From Cylindrobasidium torrendii FP15055 ss-10 (lineage: Eukaryota; Basidiomycota; Agaricomycetes; Agaricales; Physalacriaceae), in contig KN880432.1 of NCBI GenBank assembly GCA_000934385.1, positions 409,478 through 473,477 on the forward strand: a stretch of 64,000 bases of DNA, in the 5' to 3' direction. This document shows positions 49,015 through 60,800 of the stretch, piece after piece; position 1 is the stretch's first letter, and the number at the start of each line of letters is the position of its first letter. The notes beneath the pieces were generated by a model, which did no database searches, was not told where the DNA came from, and saw nothing but the letters and a program-made list of their open reading frames with translations. Made by a program: the position numbers and the translations under genes.

Positions 49015-51836
49015 TTAGCCAGGGAACAATTTCCCAACTTCTTCCGCCTCTTTTCTTCTCCTCTCTGCTGCTTGTCGGCTGGCCGAATCCCTTTTGGTAG
49101 ACCCAAACTTGGCCAGCTTCTCCAGCAGCGCCTGCAACCTCTTGGGGCGTACAGCCGAGAACGACGTCCTTCTGTTCGCTGGAACCATGAACTCCGACAC
49201 CGTATTGTTCAATGGTATGGATGTCGTCTGACACCCACTATCATCAGTGAATGTAAATCGGGAAAGGTGTAGGAGACGACATACCGCTCGCAACTCTTGG
49301 AAAACGCTACACAAATGCGGTCGGCCTGCCCTCTTCAGCTCCTCCTCGATAAAATCAACGTCGTTCAGGATGTTCGAGATGGCAAATTCATTGAGCATAG
49401 GCACATTCCTTCCAGTAAGGAAATCCATCAATGCTTCTGAGATGTGCGTTACAGCCCCGCGATATGCCTCGTCTTTGTATGCATCCTTGATCGCCAGCGA
49501 GTCAGTGACGGTCATCAGCCAGCTGATGAGCTCGTCGAGATACTCGCTGGGCCTAGAGTCTCCTTGCACAGGTGTCCAGTCATACTCAGAGACTTCAAAG
49601 AAGTCATTGAGCTTGGAGTTGATGAGGCTAGAGATTCGTCCGAGAGCCCGTGTCAACGTCGATTCAATGGAATTCGCAGCGCTGAGTTTAATAGAACCGC
49701 CGCGCTGGGAAGACCTTGCTGTCTATCAGAACCGCTGCTCTGATGCAGCATGATTTGAGCCCACCGTAAGTTTGTTAGTGAACGCTCTAGTTCAGTGCAC
49801 GCCACTTGAAAGTGCTCAAGATTTGTAACGATCTGGGCAACTTGCGTCAACGTCGAAGTGTTCGCCAGCCGTTTGCCAATGGAAGAGCTGATATTCTGTG
49901 TTATGAGACTGTCGAGGGACTGATGAACGTTAGTCTACGGCACGCCAACCTTGACGATGCATGCACCTGGCCGAGCAATTCGTCAATGTTTCTGTGATGT
50001 TGTGACACCCCTTCAACAAAGGCATAGAATTTCTGGATAAAGCCACGGATCTGCACGGGTTGAGTAAGTAATAGAGGCACCCTATAACTTCGTACGAACA
50101 TCTTGGCAGCACAAATAAAATGTTTGAGACCAAGGAAGATTCACTGGCAAAGGTTGGCTGTGCAAATGCATGAGCGAGCGTTCAACAAGACATTCGGTGT
50201 TACCTTTGAATTTGTCGGCGTTCATCTTCGCTCACCCAAACTACCTCAAGAATTTGAGCAACCTCGGTCTCCGCTTCCAGCATCATTGGAAGATGGTCGT
50301 CCCCTTGTATTATCTGCAGCGCGTTTGATAAAAATGTGACTGAAAGAGACGGAGCACATACGCTGTCGAAGCGCCGACTAAATTGGCCCTCGAGCAGTTC
50401 AGCGTACCTTCCGAATAGCACCATGATATAGGCATTCAGGCTTGTTGTTTGGAAGTATGGGTTCTGTCTGTTCGTCGGACACAAGCGTAGGACAAAAATG
50501 AACGTCGTACATCGAGGAGCGACAGGAAAACCACCATGCTTTCCTTGATTCGGAGGAAAGCATCTGGATCTTTCTCTCGCTGCAGTCCCCACTCAATCCC
50601 AGCCTTCAGTCTGGTCACCATTCCGGTCCATAGTTCCTCGACCTCGCGCTCGGAACGGAATGTGCCAGTAGTCTCTAGCACATGGCTTTCGACGATGAAG
50701 AAACCAGCAATTTCTTGTAGAATGGTGGTCAAGGAGGCAAGTGGTAGCGGCTCTGGAAGGACAAGGTCGGATTGAGCCTGGCAAAAGTGAGTATAGACAG
50801 ACGAAATGGCAGTCAGCCAACCTTGCGGTCGGCCTGGTAGGACCGTCGAAGTTCCTCAAGGGAATCCAAGGCGGTATAGATGTGAATGCATTCAAACAGA
50901 GGACGGAAATCTATCTTGAGTTCTTCGTTGTTCAGAACATCAACTGCAGATGGTTACATTCTGTCTCAAAGGAATGAGGAAGCAACATACACTCCGTCTT
51001 CTCATAGGTAACCACCTCAACTGCACTGCCTACGCGGTTCAGGCGGAACATTGGGTCTTTCTCGCGCCGTGACCTCCAGCGACGTGCACGAACTTCCATG
51101 CCGTCCTGTGCAATGCGACCCACTGTCCCAGAATTGTTGCGAATTTCAAGAAGCCATTGTTTCATAGATGCGGTGACGGCGTCCTTGATCTGGCCACGCA
51201 AGGAAGGAAGCGAGGATAATAGATGTTGGTAGAATGGTGTCTGAAGGAGCATTGGAGGAGGTAGACTTTGAATATCATCGATACACTATATACAAAGTTA
51301 GTGGTGTACGACCCGGATACAACAAACTAGTGAAGGCGTACCCGTAAAGCACTCCAATATTTGCCCTCCTTGACCATCTCACCAACACGGTGCACGACAT
51401 CAAGCACCCTCAGACATGCCTGCAGCGCGTCTACGGCTTCGTCCATGTTTCCTGCCGTCTTCTTTGACGCAAGCAGGCTTCGTTTCTTGTCCACAACGCC
51501 TTTGCCCAGCTGTGCAACGCTGGCATCTAGGTTGGAGATGTTGCGCTTCATGTTCTCGGTGTAGTCCTTCACGGTAAAGAGCGTAGTTACGGAGGAAATG
51601 AAGTCTCTGTAGTTCTCGCTGCATATCCGCTCTATCTCTTGGTCCTTCGCGTCGATGAGGCCGTTCACCGTGCGCAGAAACGCTTCCTGTTGTCGGCCGG
51701 CATGGATTTGCTTGATGATAGGGCCAAGTTGTTCAAGGTTCTCTGTCGCAGACGAAGGATCAAGTAGGTGGATTTGTTGCAATTGCTGGTCGACTGACTC
51801 CTGCGTATACGCCTGTGCTCGTCGACGCGGAGGCAT
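49015..51836 (-). CDS. SEC15: Exocyst complex subunit Sec15
   Basis: Sec15 links Rab (Sec4-type) vesicles to the exocyst for tethering at growth sites. The start at 51834-51836 gives MPPRRRAQAYTQESVDQQLQ; an in-frame ATG at 51882 could add 15 residues. LEQLGPIIKQIHAGRQQEAF, KDQEIERICSENYRDFISSV and NMKRNISNLDASVAQLGKGV match the Sec15 N terminus. The middle has SLPSLRGQIKDAVTASMKQW and FFIVESHVLETTGTFRSERE. The C-terminal domain contains LNAYIMVLFGRYAELLEGQF, DDHLPMMLEAETEV, KLNDFFEVSEYDWTPVQGDS and a Lys/Arg tail ending EEVGKLFPG at 49015-49017. About ten exons. Identification rests on overall order of conserved segments; some exon borders are approximate. Confidence 0.85.
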
Positions 51837-51939
51837 TGTAAGGAGTGGAACACCGGCCCGTGTTTCCGCTAATTCCATGCAGATGATCGGGCGATAAACC
51901 AACTAAACGCCGCAAATAAGAAGCTGTCTTCCAACCACC

Positions 51940-53126
51940 ATGCCCTCTACTACGATTCACGCGGATGCGGTGTATGCTTTCAAATCTCAATTAACTACTT
52001 CACACTCATTGCCTATAGTCTATTCGATATGGACGGGACCCTTGTAGATTCAACCTCAGGTATCTTGCCCTTCAATGTCGTCGAATCGTGTGGCATTGAC
52101 TAGTAACAGGCCTTGAAGGTGCCTGGAATCTTTTCAAGAAGACTTATCCACAGCTTGATATTCGTGCTATCCTGGGTTGTAAGTATGACTGACATCTAAT
52201 GACTGCGTCTGCTGCCACTAAGTGTGAAATCTTAGCATCCCACGGTGTTCGTGCCGTTGAGAACATCCGAAACTACTGTGGAATTACGGATATAGATGAA
52301 CTTGAAGTACAATGGCTGCCCAAGGCTGTCTATCAATCCGTTCATACATCACTCATTAGCGCGAGGCGGAGCGATTCGATTCTGCCATCGTTCCTTGTGC
52401 ATCTGAAGATGGCCGTCCAGGTATTGTTCTTCTCCCAGGTGTTGCTGCAGCCTTCGAAGCTGTATGTTTTCCCAATCAATTTACTGGAGTCTACATAATA
52501 AATCTCTGCATTAGATTGGCGCATATCGGTTTCTTCCGAATCCTCTCTGGGCCATTTGCACTTCTGGTAGCAAGGCATATGCAAACTCTGCGACTGCTTC
52601 AGCGGGAGTGCCGGTCCCAGATGTATTCGTGACTTCGGAGGACGTCGAGCAAGGAAAACCAGCGTGCGTTCGACGGATCTACTACCTATTTTATATTATG
52701 CTGAATCTGCGAAGCCCAGATCCATATATCCTGGGAGCAAAGAGAAGCGGCGTGAAGACAGAGAATTGTGAGTATCTGCCGAGACTTCGAGGCTGCATCC
52801 TAATTGTATCACATAGGCGTAGTGGTAGAAGATGCACCCAATGGTGTGATCAGTGGTAACGCTGCTGTGAGTGACATAGACTAGCCATAGTCAATCCCCT
52901 GAAAGTGTTACTGATACACCGAAGGGATGCAAAACCATTGGACTTCTGACTACGCATAACAAAGAGCAAATGGAGGCCGCACATCCGCATTTCTTGGTCC
53001 CGGATATGTCCTTGTTTGTCCCTTTCTTGTCCGCAACCCCAAGGGATGTACTGAAGCTCATCCAGCGTCAAGTTTTCCTTGGCCACTGCGGGCGGCCTCG
53101 ACATAACCATCACTACCGCGGACTGA
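51940..53126 (+). CDS. HAD-family sugar/glycerol phosphatase, tandem copy 1
   Basis: Mg-dependent phosphatase of the GPP/DOG type (glycerol-3-phosphate or 2-deoxyglucose-6-phosphate class). ATG 51940 gives MPSTTIHADA, spliced to VLFDMDGTLVDSTSG with the DxD nucleophile motif. GLEGAWNLFKKTYPQLDIRA and HGVRAVENIRNYCGI form the cap. IVLLPGVAAAFEAIG and WAICTSGSKAYA hold the second (Ser/Thr) motif; PDPYILGAKRSGVKTEN has the Lys region and VVVEDAPNGVISGNAAGCKT the last acidic motif. The C terminus, after a GTTTGT intron (about 52999-53049), is VKFSLATAGGLDITITTAD with stop at 53124-53126. About nine exons with the same positions as copy 2. Divergent from SEC15, with 103 bp between starts. Substrate not determined. 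Confidence 0.85.
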
Positions 53127-53432
53127 AGGTTCAATATTATCGAAAGATAAAAAAACATGTACATTTGCGAGGATATGAAATGGAGAAGGTCAATGGAAGG
53201 AAGAAAATCAATTGAATTCGAGGTACTCGAAAGCAAGCTCGAAAGCCGAGCGCGCGCGCGCGAGGGACTCGGTCCGAGATCCCGTTGTGATGATCGTGAT
53301 AAACTCATCTCCCTCCCCTTGGCCCTCCCGATTTAGTTTGCCCAGAACCCGGGCGAATTTCACCGGAGCGTATAAAAGCACCCCGCGGTCAGAAATGCAC
53401 GGCTCCTTTCCCCGCTCCCACCCTCAGCCGCC
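53127..53432. other. Spacer between the tandem HAD genes, about 305 bp
   Basis: Contains an alternating CG tract near 53250-53262 and the TATA box of copy 2. No gene. Confidence 0.5.
53371..53378 (+). promoter_or_regulatory. TATA box of HAD phosphatase copy 2
   Basis: TATAAAAG 62 bp before the start codon at 53433, in a GC-rich context. No equally clear TATA precedes copy 1. Confidence 0.6.
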
Positions 53433-54615
53433 ATGACATCCACCACAATTCACGTCGATGCAGCGTATGTCGCGTCTTCCCTCCGTGATGCTGGTTCTCA
53501 TTTTCGCGCAGTCTCTTCGATATGGATGGGACTCTCGTAGACTCGACTGCAGGTGATTCTCGGTCTAGTATAATGGAATAAGGGTTTCACGAATAACTTA
53601 AGGTGTCGAGGGCGCTTGGGAGGTCTTCAAGCAGAAGTATCCTCAAATCGACATCAACCTTGTCCTGAGTTGTATGTCATTTTCTCAACTGCAATGCTAG
53701 CCGTTCGCCGATGCAATCCACAGCTGCTCATGGTGTTCGCACCGTCGAGAACCTACGCGTTCACTGCGGCGTGACCGACCCAGATGAGTTAGAGGTCAAA
53801 TCAAGTCGCCCAGTTCGTGGGCAACGATTGACCCTCCTGCGTATTCTGTAGCGTGAAGCTGAGCGATTCGAGGCCGCTATCGTTACCTCTGCCTCAGAAG
53901 GAGGTCGTCAAGGGATTGTGATCCTACCAGGCGTTGCCGATGCGCTTGAGGTGGTAGGTCCACTATTCACCGCTATCCAAGGAACCTTCAATTCAATTAT
54001 CCCCTCTAGATTAAGGGATCTCGGTCTCTTCCAAATCCCACCTGGGCAATTTGCACGTCCGCAACCAGGAAATATGCAAAGGCCGCTCTGTCGGCCGCAG
54101 GGGTTCCCGTCCCAGACGTGTTTGTCACCTCAGAAGATGTGAAGCAAGGAAAGCCAGCGTGCGTTCGAGATTGCATCTATACCTATGAACGTCTGACGCT
54201 CACTCCTGGCTAAAGACCAGATCCTTATCTTTTGGGAGCCAAGCAGAGTGGTTACAAACCCGAGAACTGTGAGTACAGTGTCCTCCATCTGAGTGTCTTC
54301 AGTCTGTTAACAGAATCAAATAGGTGTCGTTTTCGAAGATGCTCCCGCCGGTGTTCGAAGCGGCAATGCTGCGGTATGTAGTTGAATAGTCGACCAGAGA
54401 TATTACTAAGGCAACACTCAAGGGGTGCAAGACCATAGGATTCTTGACTACACATAGCAAGGAACAAATGGAGGCCGCGAAGCCAACGTTCTTGGTCAAG
54501 GACATGTCCCAGTTCGTCCTTCTCTTTGACCGAGTAAATCCTGCTGACATCGTGCAGAGTCAAGTTTAGTCTCGCGGAGGGAGGCGGTCTTGATTTGACC
54601 ATCGATTCTCTCTGA
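53433..54615 (+). CDS. HAD-family sugar/glycerol phosphatase, tandem copy 2
   Basis: Paralogue of the preceding gene in the same direction. ATG 53433 gives MTSTTIHVDA, spliced to ALFDMDGTLVDSTAG. VEGAWEVFKQKYPQIDINLV, HGVRTVENLRVHCGVTDPDE and REAERFEAAIVTSASEGGRQ follow. GIVILPGVADALEV, GVPVPDVFVTSEDVKQGKP, DPYLLGAKQSGYKPEN and CVVFEDAPAGVRSGNAAGCK complete the HAD motifs. Choosing a GTTCGT intron (54510-54557) gives an in-frame tail VKFSLAEGGGLDLTIDSL with stop at 54613-54615, the same form as copy 1. Without it the frame would stop earlier, at VNPADIVQSQV. All four HAD motifs are intact, so it is probably active. Confidence 0.85.
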
Positions 54616-55342
54616 ATCTCGCAAGAGGTAACTTCTAGACGTACTTAGAGTCTTAGACACAGCAATTTCCGCGTCCAAAGCATTGCCAATAATTGAAAAG
54701 AAATTGTATGCCAGGTATCCAGCGATTATGACAGGCATATATGACTAGTGCTCTTGCTATCATCTCCTAATACATGCCACTCGATAACGATACGGCAGCC
54801 AGCTAGAAACATACACCGAATCACTCACCCATTCCGTTCGTTCATCACAATGAAGACGCTCGCTGGATGGATCTCGCAGCATTATGTTGCATTAGGCTAA
54901 AGCAGAGCACAAGCCCGTCACCCATCCGCATCAGGCTACAGCGTACGTCCTGGACTGCGGACACATTGAATGCCCATGGGCCATGGTCACGAGACCGCGA
55001 TGTAATTCGATCATGTTCATTGCAACCGACCCCAGTCACAGCTGCAGTTTGTCGTTTCAAGTTGTCCAGCTGTCTACAATCACACTCTGCGCGGTGCACC
55101 TCAGGATGGCAGAACACTCACGCCAACGTCGAATGGTTCAGTGCTTCGGAGTTGTCGGGCCAACAGACCGGCGCTGATCATCGTCCATCGGCTTACTTAT
55201 CTGGCCGCATCTTCACGGACAGATTGCGGAAGGATCACTGAGAGTCCAAGCCGCGGCCAATGGGACTGTCAAGGTGTCGTTTATATAATAACCCCACTTT
55301 CTCTTGGACAATACACTTTCATCTCAGTCCCCAGCATCGACG
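54616..55342. other. Intergenic, about 730 bp
   Basis: A plus-strand frame of 124 codons (54867-55241) has no recognised domain and unusual composition, so I treat it as chance. It contains the TATA box of the ACC deaminase gene. Confidence 0.45.
55282..55288 (+). promoter_or_regulatory. TATA box of the ACC deaminase gene
   Basis: TATATAA 55 bp before the start codon at 55343. Confidence 0.55.
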
Positions 55343-56511
55343 ATGTCGTTCTCTGTAAATCTTCCAGCGCCATTCAGCGATATCCCCCGCTCGACCTTGA
55401 CCTTCGGGCCGTCTCCCATCCATAAGCTCGACCGGATGACCGCAGATCTTGGCGGTAAGGTCAACATTTGGGCCAAACGCGAGGACTGCAACTCTGCACT
55501 CGCATTCGGCGGGAACAAGGTCCGCAAGCTGGAGTACCTCCTCGCAGAGGCGCTTGCCCAGGGCTCGGACACCCTCGTCAGCATTGGTGGCGTTCAGAGC
55601 AACCATACTCGCGCCGTTGCTGCAGTCGCAGCCAAGTCTGGCCTCAAGGTGAGTGTCGCCATTTCCTCATCAATCGAATCGCATCTCACAGCATATCTAG
55701 GCGAAGCTTGTGCAAGAGCATTGGGTAGACTGGACCGACCCGGTCTACGACAAGGTCGGCAACCTGCAGCTCTCCCGCCTGATGGGCGCTGAGCCCCGCC
55801 TCGATGCGTCCACATTCGGCATCGAGCACAAGCCAACAGCACAGTCGCTCACTGACGAAGTACGAGCCGAAGGCGGTAAACCGTACTACATCCCTGCAGG
55901 CGCGTCAGACCATCCCCTTGGTGGTCTTGGATTTGCACGCTGGGCGTTCGAGGTTGCGCAGCAGGAGAAAGAAATGGGAGTCTTCTTCGACACCATCCTA
56001 GTCTGCGCTGTCACAGGTTAGCGAATTCTAGGCCTTGGTGCAGAATGTTGACTGAACATCGCTTCCCTTGCTAGGCAGTACCTTTGCCGGGATGATTGCT
56101 GGCTTCAAGCTACTCTCGAAGTTGAACCCATCTGACCCTCCGCGTCGCGTAATCGGCATCGACGCCTCAGCCACCGTCCCCAAGACAAAGGGACAAGTTC
56201 TTCGCATCGCAAAGAACACCGCAGAGAAAATCGGACTCAAGTCCGAAGACATTACCGAGGCCGACGTTAACCTCGACGACCGCTACCATGCCGGTGTATA
56301 CGGCATTCCAGACAAGCAAACAGTGGAGGCCATCAAATATGGTGCACGTATGGACGCCTTTATTACGGACCCAGTGTACGAGGGCAAAAGCTTGGCTGGT
56401 ATGATTGATTTGATCAAGAAGGGAGAGATTGCAGGAGGAAACGTGCTTTATGCGCACTTGGGTGGACAACTGGCCCTGAACGCGTACTCAGACATGGAAT
56501 CGAGGGTGTAG
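55343..56511 (+). CDS. acdS: 1-aminocyclopropane-1-carboxylate (ACC) deaminase
   Basis: PLP enzyme that cleaves ACC, the plant ethylene precursor, to 2-oxobutanoate and ammonia. ATG 55343 gives [20 protein letters not shown]; introns at about 55649-55700 and 56018-56074 interrupt three exons. [20 protein letters not shown], followed by [10 protein letters not shown], has the PLP-binding Lys (GGNKVRK). [20 protein letters not shown] holds the SNHTR motif. The C-terminal [20 protein letters not shown] and [15 protein letters not shown] retain the Glu and Leu (HLGG) equivalent to Glu295/Leu322 of the bacterial enzymes. These residues separate true ACC deaminases from D-cysteine desulfhydrases, which have Ser and Thr there. 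Length fits the family, so I call it ACC deaminase rather than a desulfhydrase. Confidence 0.88.
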
Positions 56512-56592
56512 TCGTGTATTCATTAAGCCCAAAGGCAGATCATGGTATGTAGCAATGAAACGAGAATAGTCAACAGTGTTGTTCCCTAGGCC

Positions 56593-57724
56593 TCACCCAA
56601 CGTGAATGGTAAACCTGAGCCTGTCAGATAGGGCCTCGCAGTGGACAGCCTCCATGGTATCGACGATGAAGTGGGCCCCACATTTTTCTATCTCCTCACG
56701 TGGGTAAGAGGTGCAGACCGCGACGACAGTGGCACCAGACGCCATGGCGGCCATAATTCCTGAAGGAGAATCCTGGAAGACGACACATTTGCGAATATCG
56801 TACCCCAAGCAGTCGGCGGCAAGATAGAACGGGTCGGGATGATCTTGACGCTTCTTGGTGATGGTGACCTTGGGAGGGTCAATGCCAACGCGGCTTAGAC
56901 ATCCATGAGCTGGAGCACAGTCAGAGGAATAGGCATGGCGGCGCTAGCTCTCAAATACCGTAGGTCTCCGCAGCAGATGTGGCAACAGCATACCTCTCCT
57001 TTGGAATAGATTCTATCATCTCACGGGCACCAGGAAGAATCTGCACTGAGAGATCCTCAGCCTCGTAGAGTTCTTCGTTGATTTCGACGACTTTGGTAGC
57101 GAGGTTTTCCCCATCATCGTCCTCGAAGGTCGGCATGAATGTGCTCACAGCGCCCTGGGTGGCAGTCTTCTTGAGAATGGCATCGCTCAGGCGGGTTACG
57201 AAGAGAGGACGAGAGAGCGGAGAAGTCGAAGAACAGAGACTCGATGCAGTGGACGACGTAGAAGAGCCGTCATCGCTAAGCGCAGGAGTTGTAGCACCAG
57301 AGCCAGCAGGAGTTACGTTGCCTAGGCCAAGTCGTCGTGCATCGGCGAGTGCGAAGATGCTCTGTTCAAACTACGAAAATGGGAGTCAATTCAGACCAAA
57401 GGAAGGGCAGCAAGGCTAGCACCTTTGCGACTTCATCGACCATATCGTCGGAAGTCAGCCTCGCAAGCTCGGGTCGCAGAGCTCTGAGGTTGTCCTTGGC
57501 TCTCTTCCCTTGCGTGAATGCTATGACATGCTGTGGATCTTTCCCAATAGCGTGGGCGACCTGCGTCCACGCTGCCTCGACGGCGGCGATATTGTTGGCG
57601 AGTGTACCATGGCCATCCTGTTGCACGCCATTAGTTAAACGGAACTCGCCAATCATAACAAGCGGCTTTCCATATCAAAAAGAACAGCGTCTGCATACAG
57701 AATCCGGGAGCGTAGGATGGACAT
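56593..57724 (-). CDS. HAD-family phosphatase, third and more divergent copy
   Basis: The start at 57722-57724 gives MSILRSRILYADAVLFDM. The next exon begins DGHGTLANNIAAVEAAWTQV at about 57617. Motif I (DxDGT) is therefore split by an intron, but no GT donor gives DMDG: the sequence after GATATG is GAAAGC. QHVIAFTQGKRAKDNLRALR forms the cap, then a Ser/Thr-rich insert (about 57180-57350). ILPGAREMIESIPKERYAVA and TSAAETYG carry motif II; TKKRQDHPDPFYLAADCLGY has the Lys; RKCVVFQDSPSGIMAAMASG has motif IV. The stop is at 56593-56595. Divergent from SEC10 with 103 bp between starts. It could be a phosphatase or a gene whose first intron is noncanonical. Confidence 0.75.
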
Positions 57725-57827
57725 GGTGGAGAAAGGGATAGAAGTGTATGCACTCTGCAAGGCTCGGTTTAGCGGACCGACACAAGTATGGAGGCGATCG
57801 CATTGAGCCCAATGCTTGAGCACAACC

Positions 57828-60800
57828 ATGATGAATGATACTGGAATCGACGAATACCTCAAACCAACAGCATTTACGGTCGGTAGACCGCTTCAACGTG
57901 GTCTTTGCTTATACAAGACCACCAGGGGAAATTCGACGTAACGGACTTCGTGGGAGGAATCTCTGAGAAGCTCATCCACCAGTCCAAGGAGGACCCTGGC
58001 CGTACGCGCCGCGGACAGCTCTATTTTGCCATCATGCTGAAACTCATTAGCCTTCGACCCGAAACCGTTCATACGGACGTTTGAAGCTGCAGTCGACAAA
58101 CTAATCGCTGTTCGTAAGGATGTTCAGAACAGAACAGAACAGCTAGAGAAGAGTGTCCGTGTGGCAGAGCGTGAATACTCCAAGAAGATGACGGGCCTTA
58201 ACAAGGAATTCCAGGTGCGCTCTACTTTTCACCGTTGAACTGGTAGCTTATATTCTTAGAACGTGGGTAACTCATTTACTGGCATGGAAAGTAGAATGAA
58301 CGAAGTCAGCAGCACCGCAATCCGTATAGGTGTGTTGTAGTGCCATCCTGCTCGAGCCCAGCTTAATCCTCGTTCTAGGAGAGCAATTGGAGTCTGTACA
58401 CATCGAACGTCAACGCGCGCAGGCCGCCTACGATATCATCGACTTCTATAACCAATTCTCTCGTGGTGACACCCAGCGACTGGATGAGATGCGCAAGGAG
58501 GGTCGAGAGGGAAGGCGTAAAGTTGCGGTGTTACTCAGACGACTGAATATCGTTGCAAAAGAAGTTGATCTTCCTTCCGGGGACAAGGTGCGTTCGTTGT
58601 GTGTCCAAGTTTGCATCTCATTCCAGCCTAGACTAGAGAAGCCATCGAGAAATACTGCGAAAAGTTTGAGAAGGAAATGCTGAATCTGTTTGACCGGAGT
58701 TATCGCAAAGGAGACCCCAAGATGATGCATCACTGTGCCCAAACCCTCCTCGAATTCAATGGAGGCGCTTCCTGCGTACAAGTCTACGTCAATCAGCATG
58801 ATTTCTTCATCAACAGTGGCCGCGGTCCGAAAGAGCCCACGGAAGATGTTGTACTGTATGTCGTTCCATGGTCAAATTGTTACTGAAGTTGACCTCAAAG
58901 GTAGCTGGAACGCTCTCCCAGATCCCGACACGACGCCTCCCAAATCAGAAGTTGGGCTGACAGCACTCTTCACCGAAATCCGCAGTACCGTGGACACTGA
59001 AGCCCAAATAGTGAAAGCTGTCTTCCCAAATCCACCTGTTGTCATGCAAGTCTTCCTCCAACGCGTATTCGCGCAGTCTGTACGTCCCATCGCGTCAACC
59101 AAATACATGCGTTAATACTCCGTAGATCCAACAACACATGGAAATGCTGCTTCATCGTGCGAATACCATGTCCGACATCTGCTACCTTCGCATACTTCAA
59201 ATGGTCCATGTACAAACAGCCAGCCTCGTTGAAGACCTCAAAGCGTACGAACTTCCTCCTGTGTCGGCGCGCGCGCCTGCGTACGACGCCGCCGAGCTCA
59301 GGAGATCCATTATTGGTGCAAATCAGGTAATCGGCGGTGCCGCTAATATGGCCACCACAGGCGCCATGCTAGAGACTGCCATGGAAGAGCTATTTGTCCC
59401 ATACACTGAAGGTCAACGCTATTTGGAGAGGGAAAGCAAAAGCATTGGCTCTCTTTTCGTTGGCTTGTTGACCGCTTTCACTCGTTACCACGTATGGCCC
59501 AACTGCATCTTACGCTGCTTTTCTGAGATTATCTTACAGGAAAAAATGCAAAAAGGCAAAGTATCGGTGTTTGACCGAGTGGTGAACCAGCTCAGTGCTG
59601 CCGCTTCAACAACGTCCACAACTGGCGGTACTTCAACGGCAAGCCAAGCCGCCAGTGCGCTTTTGCGCTTTGGCAACATGGCAGGCATGAGCGTCGCCGA
59701 CCGCAACGACAAGAATGAAGAACCAATAAATGAGGAAGATGGATTACTGGACTTGCATATTGCAGAGAAGATGCTCAAGTGGCATGCTGAGGCCATTGGA
59801 CGCTGTGTGGAGTTGACCTCAACCAACGATGTGTACGTCTCCTCATTACTGCAAGTAGGGCCAAACTGAACCCAGCGTCAGCGCAAAGCACACTTTCTCG
59901 CTTCTGAGAGTACTCGCTGAGGCCATTGGGACTTCGTATATGGAGGCGGCCATAGTCACGTATGTTCAAGTAGCCCGATCAATGCCTAAACTAACGTCTG
60001 TTCAGTGCTGTGGCTAGGGTGGAATCTGCGGATGCCAAGTCAGAGCCGAGCTTGACTGCCCTCACAGTACTGCATGCAGCGGACCTCATTTGCCATTTGT
60101 GGCAGCAATATGTGAATACTGCGCTCCTTCCACTAGCAAGCTCGTCTGTGACAACGAGGCGGGAGATGGTGGTGTTCAATAACCAGTCAGTCAGTCGAAT
60201 TGAAGGGGGTGCAAACCTATTGACGCAACGCCTTACGGATTGTGAGTTCGGTCGTTCGAAATCTTGTCTGTTCTTACTGGTCCACCAGCCATTGTCGCCT
60301 GGCTGTCCTTGCAATTGACAAAGCAGAAGAAGAATGACTTCAAGCCCAGGAATGACGATCTATCATTTGCCCGTGTCAACACAGAGCCTTGTGAGGCATG
60401 TTGTGACATGTTGGAAAAGGTTCGGGATTCAGCGAAGACGAATCTCAGTGGGAAGAATTTGGAGGTCTTCCTGACTGAGGTCGGGGTGTCATTTCATAGC
60501 CTTCTCCTTGAACACCTACGCAAGTTCCCTGTGAGCGCGACTGGAGGGCTTATGTTGGCAAAGTGCGTCTGGTGTATACCCTTTCACGGCTATACTGAAA
60601 CCGACTTTGGCAGGGACATCAAGATGTACCAGGACACCATAAGCAGCTTCGGGATTCCGTCTCTCACAGAACGCTATGAGTTCCTGCGGCAACTTGGGAA
60701 CGTTTTCCTTGTGCGACCAGAGATCCTCAAATCGTATATTACGGAGAACTATCTCGGACGGATTGACCCCATCTTGCTCAAGCCCTACATATCTTTACGC

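Noticed and set aside
54867..55241. 124-codon plus-strand frame upstream of ACC deaminase
   Set aside because: No domain, no introns, and composition unlike neighbouring genes; part of it is the ACC deaminase promoter region.
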